Shown here in pieces: positions 1 through 6,166 of a stretch of 6,166 bases of DNA (positions are counted from its first letter, which is position 1; each line of letters starts with the position of its first letter). This DNA is from Flavobacteriaceae bacterium. Its GTDB lineage: Bacteria > Bacteroidota > Bacteroidia > Flavobacteriales > Flavobacteriaceae. Below the pieces are notes generated by a model. It made no database searches. It was given only the letters and a program-made list of their open reading frames with translations, and was not told the origin of the DNA. The position numbers were made by a program, and so were the translations under genes. Location of the stretch: contig JAQWYU010000186.1 in the NCBI GenBank assembly GCA_029253805.1, positions 1 through 6,166 on the forward strand, written 5' to 3'.

Positions 1-139
1 GGCTATGGCTGATTCTTTGAATAAAGAGTAGAGATATAACGTAGTATCGTAACAAATAAGCCATTCAAATTTTGAATGGCTTATTTGTTACGATACTACG
101 TTATATCTCTACTCTTTATTCAAAGAATCAGCCATAGCC
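1..139. repeat. Perfect 69-bp inverted repeat at the window edge (probable fold-back)
   Basis: Base i is complementary to base 140-i without exception, from 1/139 to 69/71, with base 70 as the single unpaired centre. The left arm stops only because the window begins. Bases 2-31 of the left arm therefore read, on the plus strand, as a second copy of the last nine codons and stop (AMADSLNKE) of the TPR gene whose true copy lies on the minus strand at 109-138. A natural terminator hairpin would not be expected to extend with perfect identity through the coding end. The most economical reading is that a contig end has turned back on itself at the short natural palindrome in the middle, by an assembly-graph fold or a chimeric molecule. 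A genuine long palindrome or a hairpin chromosome end cannot be excluded from the sequence alone. Confidence 0.95.
51..89 (-). terminator. Candidate intrinsic terminator of the gyrA-TPR operon
   Basis: About 20 bases after the TPR stop codon the minus strand can form a hairpin with stem AATAAGCCATTC pairing with GAATGGCTTATT and a 7-base A/T loop. The GC-containing core is flanked by A-rich sequence on one side and T-rich sequence on the other, the usual look of AT-rich flavobacterial terminators. Because it lies at the centre of the larger edge palindrome, only the half next to the gene (bases 71-89) is certainly genuine. The distal half, including the T tract, could be a reflected copy. The position directly after the last gene of the leftward pair supports a terminator role. 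Confidence 0.6.
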
Positions 140-1386
140 TTGTATTTTTTATATTTTTTTGTGTTGCCTACTGCACTGTATATATTTGATAATGTTTTGA
201 CTGCTTGATAGTTTTTTGGATCTATTGATATTGCGCTTTCTAAGAATGGAATTGCTTCTAAAAACATCTGATTACGTTTTTCTTTTAAATTATCATATTT
301 AAGATTATCTGATCTACTAGATCCTAAGCTATTCATCTGATCTAGAATAGATTGTTCTTGGCCTAATATTAGTGCAGCTAGATTAATGTAAGCTTTTGTG
401 TAATCAGGTTTAAGTTCTATTGCTCTTAAATAATACTTTCTTGAATTTTCAAAATCTTTAGCATCTGAAGAAATTATTGCAAGGTTGTACTGTAGTTCAT
501 GATTGTTAGGGTCTTTATCAACAGCTATTTCTAATAAACTTTTAAATTTAGTAATATTTCCCATATTGTAATGCAGATAAGCTTCCTGAAGTAGCAGATC
601 CATACTTTCTGGATCATCTGCTCTAGCCACAGCAAATGCCTCAAGAGCTTTGTCATTCTCACCTCGCTCCTTGTAAATTAATGCAATATTTTTAATAATT
701 TCAGGAAACCTGGATTTTGTAAATTCTTCTGTGGGGTTTATGTGTGTTTTAGCTTTTACTGATAGATTTCTTAACATTTCGCTGTCAAAAGACTCCTTTT
801 TTTGTGTTTCAATATTTGTGGCAAATATCTTTTTTTCAATTCCAGTGTAATCAAGATCTCTCAATTTTTCGTATAACACTAAAGAACGATCGTAATTTTT
901 TATTGCAACAGAATGATTAGCTGCCACATACAAGTACAGAGTATCTGAAGGAGATAAATCATAAGCGACTTCAAAAAAATTAGATGAATTCTCATAATCA
1001 TTTTTTTCAACTAAAGAGTTTCCAGTGTTAATTAAATGTGATAACAATCGTTGCTTTTGAAATTCAAGCAAAGTAGCTTCAGATTTGGCAGTTACTAACT
1101 TTAAAGCTTCTATTGATCTTTTTACTCCATCAAATCCACCTTTTACAGTATTTACTTTGGTACCTCCACCTGATTTTGAATAAAACATACTTCTATACAA
1201 GTAATATTTACTCTTATACTTATCGTCCATTGATTCCAATAAAGCCTCTGCTGCATCTAGTGCAACTCCTGCATTCTCATAATTCTCTTTCAGCAAGGCT
1301 TTTTTGGCAGATCTTAATTCTTTTTTTTGAGCATGAAGTGAAAAACCCAAGGTTAATGCTAATGCTAATACTAAATAATTTTTCAT
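109..1386 (-). CDS. Exported tetratricopeptide-repeat (TPR) protein, function unknown
   Basis: This 425-residue protein starts with a typical signal peptide: Lys2, a hydrophobic stretch at about residues 4-17, and probable cleavage around LHA/Q at 19-20. There is no lipobox cysteine, so it is probably periplasmic or secreted. The rest is helical repeats. TPR-like units can be seen at about 116-147, 149-180, 228-260, 262-293, 295-328 and 376-421, several ending in the usual D/L-x-P turn (DDPES, KDPNN, LKPDY, IDPKN). An insertion at about 341-375, polar and Gln/Ser/Asn/Lys-rich, interrupts the sixth unit between its helices. No catalytic domain and no obvious type IX secretion sorting domain are visible, so a scaffolding or protein-interaction role is the most that can be inferred. 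The ATG lies 21 bp after the gyrA stop with no terminator between, so it is probably transcribed with gyrA. Its upstream bases are A/T only apart from two C residues, with no Shine-Dalgarno. The start is supported by the intact signal peptide. Confidence 0.88.
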   Translation of the reverse strand: MKNYLVLALALTLGFSLHAQKKELRSAKKALLKENYENAGVALDAAEALLESMDDKYKSKYYLYRSMFYSKSGGGTKVNTVKGGFDGVKRSIEALKLVTAKSEATLLEFQKQRLLSHLINTGNSLVEKNDYENSSNFFEVAYDLSPSDTLYLYVAANHSVAIKNYDRSLVLYEKLRDLDYTGIEKKIFATNIETQKKESFDSEMLRNLSVKAKTHINPTEEFTKSRFPEIIKNIALIYKERGENDKALEAFAVARADDPESMDLLLQEAYLHYNMGNITKFKSLLEIAVDKDPNNHELQYNLAIISSDAKDFENSRKYYLRAIELKPDYTKAYINLAALILGQEQSILDQMNSLGSSRSDNLKYDNLKEKRNQMFLEAIPFLESAISIDPKNYQAVKTLSNIYSAVGNTKKYKKYKAMADSLNKE

Positions 1387-1407
1387 TTTTATAAAGTTTA
1401 TGTTTAT

Positions 1408-3951
1408 TTATTTTTCTTCATGAGCACCAGAAGATGCTTCATCTGTTTGAGATAAATTAATATCTTTGACTACTTCATTTGTTAACTCCTCAGAGTCATC
1501 AATATCCTCTTCATCCTCACGCATAACCTTAGCGACTGCAGCAATAGAATCATTTCCTTTCAGATTGATTAAACGAACTCCTTGAGTTGCACGCCCCATT
1601 ACTCTTAAATCTTCAACAGCCAATCGAATAGCAACCCCTGACTTATTTATGATCATTAAGTCGTCTTCATCAGTTACATTTTTAATTGATACTAAGTTTC
1701 CTGTTTTTTCAGTAATTGAAATAGTCTTAACTCCTTTACCTCCCCTGTTAGTAATTCGGTAATCTTCTAAGCTGGATCGTTTTCCATAACCATTTTCAGA
1801 AACGACTAGGATATTACTCTCCATATCATCAACAGCTATCATACCTATCACCTCATCCGTTTCATTTGATAGAGTTATACCTCTAACTCCAGAAGCACCA
1901 CGGCCCATTGGTCGAGTTTTTGCTTCTTCAAATCGAATAGCTTTACCGGACTTTAAGGCTATCATTACTTGACTTTCTCCAGTTGTTAATTTTGCTTCCA
2001 ACAGCTCATCATCATCCTTAATAGTTATCGCATTAATTCCGTTAGTTCTAGGTCGGGAATATTGTTCTAGTGAAGTTTTTTTGACCTGACCTTTTTTAGT
2101 TGCCATAATCACAAACTGAGAATTGATATAATCTTCGTCCTTGAGATCTTGAGTACAAATAAATGCTTTGACTTTATCGTCCTGTTCTATGTTTATTAAA
2201 TTCTGTATCGCACGACCCTTAGATGTTTTGCTACCTTCTGGAATTTCATAAACGCGCATCCAAAAACATTTACCCTTTTGGGTAAAGAATAGCATATATT
2301 GATGATTAGTCCCAACAAATAAATGTTCTAAGAAATCTTCATTTCGAGTAGTTGACGCTTTTTGACCAACACCACCTCTGTTTTGGGTTCTATATTCTGT
2401 TAATGAGGTTCTTTTAATATAACCTGCGTGAGAGATTGTTATAACTACCTGCTCGTTAGGAATCATATCCTCAATCGACAAATCACCTCCAGCATACTCA
2501 ATCATGGACCTACGCTCATCTCCGTATTTTTCTTTTACAACTCTGAGTTCGTCTTTGATAATCAACATACGACGTTCTTTTTTGTCAAGAATATCTTTTA
2601 ACTCACTAATAGTTTTCGTGATTTCTTCATATTCACCACGTAATTTATCCTGCTCCAGCCCAGTTAACTGTCTTAATCTCATTTCAACAATCGCCTTAGA
2701 CTGAATCTCAGTAAGTTTAAAACGTTCAATTAATTTCTCGCGAGCTTGCTCTGCATTGGAACACCCTCTTATGATTGCAATAACTTCATCAATGTTATCA
2801 GAAGCAATTATCAATCCTTCCAAGATATGAGCACGTTCCTCCGCTTTCTTAAGTTCATATGTTGTTCTTCGAACCACAACCTCATGACGGTGCTCAACAA
2901 AATGATGAATCATATCTTTTAAATTCAACATTTCTGGACGCCCATTAACAAGTGCTATATTATTTACACTAAAAGAAGATTGAAGCGCTGTATATTTGTA
3001 TAGTTTATTCAAAACGATATTTGGGATAGCATCTTTCTTCAAAACGTAAACAATACGCATTCCATTTCTATCTGATTCATCGCGAATTGTAGAAATACCT
3101 TCTAGTTTTTTATCATTAACTAAGTCAGCAGTCTTTTTAATCATATCTGCTTTATTGACCTGATAAGGAATTTCGGTCACAATCACACATTCTCGACCAT
3201 TGACATCTTCAATGTTTGCTTTAGCACGTATAACCACACGTCCACGTCCTGTTTTGAAAGCTTCTATAACTCCGTCATATCCATATATAGTTCCTCCAGT
3301 TGGAAAATCTGGTGCCTTAACGTGAGTGATCAATTCATCAATATCTATATCTCTATTGTCTATATAGGCTGTAATGCCATCTACAACCTCCGAGAGATTG
3401 TGTGGTGGCATATTAGTTGCCATTCCAACGGCAATTCCAGAAGCACCATTGACCAGTAGTCCAGGAATCCGAGTTGGTAAAACAGTAGGTTCTTCAAGCG
3501 TGTCATCAAAATTTAATTTATGATCAACAGTCTCCTTATCTATATCTGCAAGCATGTCTTCGGAAATTTTACGCATCCTTGCTTCCGTATATCTCATTGC
3601 GGCCGGACTATCCCCATCAATAGAACCAAAATTACCTTGACCGTCTACCAACATGTACCGAAGACTCCATTCCTGTGCCATACGAACCATAGCGTCATAA
3701 ACTGATGTATCTCCGTGTGGGTGATACTTACCCAAGACCTCCCCCACAATTCTCGCTGATTTTTTATGAGCAGAGCTGGACCTAACTCCAAGTTCGTGCA
3801 TTCCAAACAAGACTCTACGATGAACAGGCTTAAGACCATCCCTAACATCAGGAAGTGCCCTAGATACAATAACTGACATCGAATAATCGATGTAAGCTGA
3901 CTTCATTTCATCTTCAATATTAATAGGAATTACCTTTTCACCTTCTATCAT
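1408..3951 (-). CDS. gyrA: DNA gyrase subunit A
   Basis: This complete 847-residue GyrA is the breakage-reunion subunit of the A2B2 gyrase, which introduces negative supercoils using ATP hydrolysed by GyrB. The N-terminal winged-helix and tower region carries the active-site Arg120-Tyr121 pair in AAMRYTE; Tyr121 forms the covalent DNA link. The quinolone-contact region around 66-105 has Thr82 and Asp86 at the positions of E. coli Ser83 and Asp87. A coiled-coil arm spans about 363-480. The C-terminal DNA-wrapping beta-pinwheel follows with six blade repeats beginning near 511, 562, 621, 669, 721 and 772. Blade 1 holds the GyrA box QNRGGVG (523-529), which separates GyrA from ParC. An acidic tail (811-821) and a polar end close the protein. 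The ATG at 3949-3951 gives the expected [15 protein letters not shown] start. Another ATG 19 bases upstream is out of frame. No Shine-Dalgarno is visible, as is usual in Bacteroidota. gyrB is not in the window. Confidence 0.98.
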   Translation of the reverse strand: MIEGEKVIPINIEDEMKSAYIDYSMSVIVSRALPDVRDGLKPVHRRVLFGMHELGVRSSSAHKKSARIVGEVLGKYHPHGDTSVYDAMVRMAQEWSLRYMLVDGQGNFGSIDGDSPAAMRYTEARMRKISEDMLADIDKETVDHKLNFDDTLEEPTVLPTRIPGLLVNGASGIAVGMATNMPPHNLSEVVDGITAYIDNRDIDIDELITHVKAPDFPTGGTIYGYDGVIEAFKTGRGRVVIRAKANIEDVNGRECVIVTEIPYQVNKADMIKKTADLVNDKKLEGISTIRDESDRNGMRIVYVLKKDAIPNIVLNKLYKYTALQSSFSVNNIALVNGRPEMLNLKDMIHHFVEHRHEVVVRRTTYELKKAEERAHILEGLIIASDNIDEVIAIIRGCSNAEQAREKLIERFKLTEIQSKAIVEMRLRQLTGLEQDKLRGEYEEITKTISELKDILDKKERRMLIIKDELRVVKEKYGDERRSMIEYAGGDLSIEDMIPNEQVVITISHAGYIKRTSLTEYRTQNRGGVGQKASTTRNEDFLEHLFVGTNHQYMLFFTQKGKCFWMRVYEIPEGSKTSKGRAIQNLINIEQDDKVKAFICTQDLKDEDYINSQFVIMATKKGQVKKTSLEQYSRPRTNGINAITIKDDDELLEAKLTTGESQVMIALKSGKAIRFEEAKTRPMGRGASGVRGITLSNETDEVIGMIAVDDMESNILVVSENGYGKRSSLEDYRITNRGGKGVKTISITEKTGNLVSIKNVTDEDDLMIINKSGVAIRLAVEDLRVMGRATQGVRLINLKGNDSIAAVAKVMREDEEDIDDSEELTNEVVKDINLSQTDEASSGAHEEK

Positions 3952-3986
3952 TTTTAATCTGTATTTTCATTCGTAATATAACCCAG

Positions 3987-4017
3987 CCAATATACCACTT
4001 TTCAATCAATAACTAAA
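3987..4017 (-). promoter_or_regulatory. Candidate Bacteroidota-type promoter for gyrA
   Basis: On the minus strand TATATTGG (3994-3987) matches the Bacteroidota -7 element TAnnTTTG at all but one fixed position. Exactly 19 bases upstream lies TTTA (4017-4014), one base off the -33 element TTTG. The spacing is right for this sigma factor class, and transcription would start around 3980, giving a leader of about 30 bases before the gyrA ATG. This is a pattern match in very AT-rich DNA, so chance matches are plausible. Confidence 0.4.
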
Positions 4018-4096
4018 CTAATTTAAGTCGCTTTTTTGACCATATTTATCAACAATTTAAAGAAGTAAATTCGTTAATAAATAGAGTTGAAAAAAT

Positions 4097-4127
4097 TTTG
4101 TTTTTAAATAGTTTTTCATATCATTTG
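4097..4127 (+). promoter_or_regulatory. Candidate Bacteroidota-type promoter for clpC
   Basis: On the plus strand TTTG (4097-4100) is followed after 18 bases by TATCATTTG (4119-4127), which resembles the -33 / -7 pair TTTG and TAnnTTTG but has one extra base inside the second element. Transcription would begin near 4133-4136, leaving an untranslated leader of about 70 bases that includes a run of nine A (4136-4144) and a run of seven T (4196-4202) touching the clpC ATG. No CtsR-type direct repeat or CIRCE-type inverted repeat is visible, so heat-shock control of the Firmicutes kind is not indicated. The rest of the 3952-4202 gap holds no gene or stable hairpin that I can see. Confidence 0.4.
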
Positions 4128-4202
4128 TATGTATCAAAAAAAAACAGGTATAGTTCTTGATATAATCACAATGAATATGTAAATTTAACTTTAGATTTTT
4201 TT

Positions 4203-6166
4203 ATGGATGATAATTTTTCCCCTAGAGTAAAAGATGTTATTTCTTTCAGTAAGGAAGAAGCACTACGACTTGGCCATGATTTTATAGGCACAGAACACTT
4301 GATGCTTGGTCTTTTAAGAGATGGTAATGGTAAAGCCATAGATATTTTAAACTCTCTAGATATTGACTTAGGTCATTTAAGGAGAAAGGTTGAAATACTA
4401 AGTCCTGCTAATCCAAACATAATTATTGCCACAAACGAAAAGAAAAATCTTCATCTGACAAGACAAGCAGAAAGAGCACTAAAAACAACCTTTTTAGAGG
4501 CTAAATTGTTTCAAAGTAAAATAATTAATACTGCTCATCTTCTTTTGTGTGTTTTAAGAAACGAAAATGATCCTACAACGAAGCTTCTAAATAAAATGAA
4601 GGTTAACTATGATAGTGTAAAAGAACAATTCAAATTTATGGCTACAAATGATGACGATTTTATAGACAGCCCTAAAGCTGAGTCTTTTCCGAGTGAAGAA
4701 GACACGGGGAGTGACAATAAAGATCGTTCATTTGGACAAGCAGCTAGCCAAAAAAGCTCTAGTAAATCAAAAACTCCTGTTCTTGATAATTTCGGAAGAG
4801 ATCTAACTTTAATGGCAGAGCAAGGTAAACTAGATCCAGTAGTTGGCCGCGAAAAGGAAATTCAACGAGTATCTCAAATACTAAGTCGAAGAAAAAAAAA
4901 TAACCCACTTCTTATCGGCGAGCCTGGAGTTGGCAAGTCTGCAATAGCAGAAGGTTTAGCAATTCGCATTATAAAACGTAAAGTATCTAGAATTCTTTTT
5001 AACAAAAGAGTTGTCACCTTAGATCTTGCAAGTATTGTAGCAGGAACTAAATACAGAGGGCAGTTTGAAGAACGCATTAAAGCTATAATGAACGAGTTAG
5101 AGAAAAATGATAATATAATTCTATTTATTGACGAAATTCACACAATTGTTGGTGCAGGAGGCGCCACAGGAAGCTTAGATGCATCTAATATGTTCAAGCC
5201 CGCCCTAGCTCGTGGTGAATTACAATGCGTTGGAGCCACTACTCTCGACGAATACAGACAAAATATTGAAAAAGACGGAGCTTTAGAACGTCGTTTCCAA
5301 AAGGTCATTGTAGAACCAACGTCAGTTATCGAGACTATTGAGATTTTAAATAATATAAAAAACAAGTATGAAGATCATCATAACGTAGAATACACCCCAG
5401 ATGCTATTGAGGCCTGTGTAAATTTAACCAACCGTTATATGTCCGACCGATTCTTACCAGATAAAGCTATCGATGCTTTAGATGAAGCTGGATCTAGAGT
5501 TCATATTACAAATATTGATGTTCCAGAACATATAATTGAGTTAGAAACACAGCTTGAAAAAGTAAAAGCTACCAAAACCTCTGTTGTTAAAAAACAAAAA
5601 TACGAAGAGGCTGCTAAGTTAAGGGATGACGAAAAAAGTTTAGAAAAGGCTCTTAATTTGGCAAAAGAAAAGTGGGAAGCTGAATCAAAACTAAATCGAA
5701 TAGTAGTAAGCGAAAGTGACGTGTCGCAAGTAGTTTCTATGATGACTAGCATCCCTGTAAACAGAATCGCACAAAAAGAAAGTAAAAAATTATCAAAATT
5801 GCCAAAACTAATAAATGGAAAAGTCATTGGTCAAGACGAAGCCGTTATAAAGGTAGTAAAGGCAATTCAGAGAAATCGTGCTGGACTTAAAGATCCTAAC
5901 AAACCAATTGGTTCATTTATATTTCTAGGCCAGACAGGTGTAGGTAAAACACAACTCGCAAAAGTACTAGCAAAAGAATTATTTGATAGTGAAGAAGCTT
6001 TGGTCAGAATTGACATGAGCGAATACATGGAAAAATTTGCTATATCAAGACTAGTTGGAGCTCCACCTGGATATGTTGGTTACGAAGAAGGAGGGCAACT
6101 AACTGAAAAAATACGTCGTAAACCATATGCCGTTGTTCTTTTGGATGAAATAGAAAAAGCGCATCC
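4203..6166 (+). CDS. clpC: Clp protease ATP-binding subunit ClpC (3' end outside window)
   Basis: The frame stays open from ATG 4203 to the last base (654 full codons), so the C-terminus is missing; family members are usually about 850 residues. ClpC is a cytoplasmic hexameric AAA+ unfoldase that threads proteins into ClpP. Two Clp-N repeats occupy about 3-65 and 83-145, followed by a Ser/Asp/Lys-rich linker (147-191). ATPase domain D1 has Walker A GEPGVGKS (239-246), pore loop KYRG (283-286), Walker B ILFIDE (306-311), sensor GATT (344-347) and arginine-finger motif ALERRF (360-365). A short middle domain (about 440-505) contains a UVR-type motif around 463-480 ([12 protein letters not shown]), which points to ClpC and not ClpB with its long coiled coil. 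D2 has Walker A GQTGVGKT (576-583), pore loop GYVG (623-626) and Walker B VVLLDE (644-649), and is cut just after. The ClpP-docking loop lies beyond the window, so ClpP binding is inferred from the family. No in-frame start exists between ATG 4203 and an upstream stop at 4158. The gene is divergent from gyrA. Confidence 0.95.
   Translation, partial: MDDNFSPRVKDVISFSKEEALRLGHDFIGTEHLMLGLLRDGNGKAIDILNSLDIDLGHLRRKVEILSPANPNIIIATNEKKNLHLTRQAERALKTTFLEAKLFQSKIINTAHLLLCVLRNENDPTTKLLNKMKVNYDSVKEQFKFMATNDDDFIDSPKAESFPSEEDTGSDNKDRSFGQAASQKSSSKSKTPVLDNFGRDLTLMAEQGKLDPVVGREKEIQRVSQILSRRKKNNPLLIGEPGVGKSAIAEGLAIRIIKRKVSRILFNKRVVTLDLASIVAGTKYRGQFEERIKAIMNELEKNDNIILFIDEIHTIVGAGGATGSLDASNMFKPALARGELQCVGATTLDEYRQNIEKDGALERRFQKVIVEPTSVIETIEILNNIKNKYEDHHNVEYTPDAIEACVNLTNRYMSDRFLPDKAIDALDEAGSRVHITNIDVPEHIIELETQLEKVKATKTSVVKKQKYEEAAKLRDDEKSLEKALNLAKEKWEAESKLNRIVVSESDVSQVVSMMTSIPVNRIAQKESKKLSKLPKLINGKVIGQDEAVIKVVKAIQRNRAGLKDPNKPIGSFIFLGQTGVGKTQLAKVLAKELFDSEEALVRIDMSEYMEKFAISRLVGAPPGYVGYEEGGQLTEKIRRKPYAVVLLDEIEKAH

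Noticed and set aside
1..139. Transposon or insertion-sequence terminal inverted repeat
   Set aside because: The arms are separated by only one base, with no transposase gene and no target duplication. The arm content is the end of the adjacent gene.
1113..1394. 93-codon open frame on the plus strand
   Set aside because: It lies antisense to the N-terminal part of the TPR gene, has a low-complexity Leu/Ile/His-rich product and no recognisable domain. It is a shadow of the AT-rich coding strand.
2504..3869. Short open frames antisense to or in another frame of gyrA (2504-2704, 3520-3705, 3645-3869)
   Set aside because: All lie wholly inside the strongly conserved gyrA coding sequence and resemble no family.
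1408..3951. Topoisomerase IV subunit ParC instead of GyrA
   Set aside because: The GyrA box in blade 1, a six-bladed C-terminal domain and an acidic tail all favour GyrA.
4036..4052. TTGA-N9-TCAA dyad in the gyrA-clpC gap as a possible operator
   Set aside because: Only four-base half sites match and the inner bases are not symmetric. It does not fit the CtsR, CIRCE or FNR patterns.
4161..4166. TATAAT matching a sigma-70 -10 box upstream of clpC
   Set aside because: There is no -35 partner at 16-18 bases, and Bacteroidota primary sigma factors use a different consensus. It is likely chance in AT-rich DNA.
4874..5827. Minus-strand open frames (4874-5077, 5138-5365, 5501-5827)
   Set aside because: They are antisense to the intact clpC frame, which carries all expected motifs across these positions. 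Their Ser/Phe/Leu-rich products look like reverse translations of charged helices.
4203..6166. ClpB disaggregase instead of ClpC
   Set aside because: The middle domain is short (about 65 residues) with a UVR-type motif. ClpB has a coiled-coil insertion of well over 100 residues.

Overview
The window looks like chromosomal sequence from a member of the Bacteroidota, most likely a Flavobacteriia relative. The DNA is AT-rich and there is no Shine-Dalgarno sequence before any start codon. Candidate promoters fit the Bacteroidota TTTG / TAnnTTTG pattern better than the E. coli one. The GyrA and ClpC proteins read like flavobacterial versions, and clpC divergent from gyrA with a TPR gene after gyrA is a gene order I recall from that group. 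This assignment comes from family knowledge, not a database search.

Layout: bases 1-139 form a perfect inverted repeat (69-bp arms around base 70) that begins at the very first base. Its centre looks like the hairpin terminator of the leftward operon. Its outer part is a reversed copy of the last codons of the neighbouring gene, so I read bases 1-69 as a probable assembly or chimera fold-back rather than real flanking DNA. Bases 109-1386 (minus) encode a secreted TPR-repeat protein of unknown function. Bases 1408-3951 (minus) encode a complete GyrA, 21 bp upstream of the TPR gene and probably co-transcribed with it. Bases 3952-4202 are a divergent intergenic region with one candidate promoter for each direction. 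From 4203 to the end (plus) runs a 3'-truncated clpC, open for 654 codons and cut inside the second ATPase domain just after its Walker B motif.

The genes are mostly housekeeping: gyrase for DNA supercoiling, a Clp-family unfoldase for protein quality control, and an exported repeat protein probably riding on the gyrA transcript. I see no mobile element, CRISPR array, RNA gene or novel multi-gene system. The items most worth a second look are the edge palindrome, the uncharacterised exported TPR protein behind gyrA, and a substitution at the second predicted phospho-arginine site in the ClpC N-domain.
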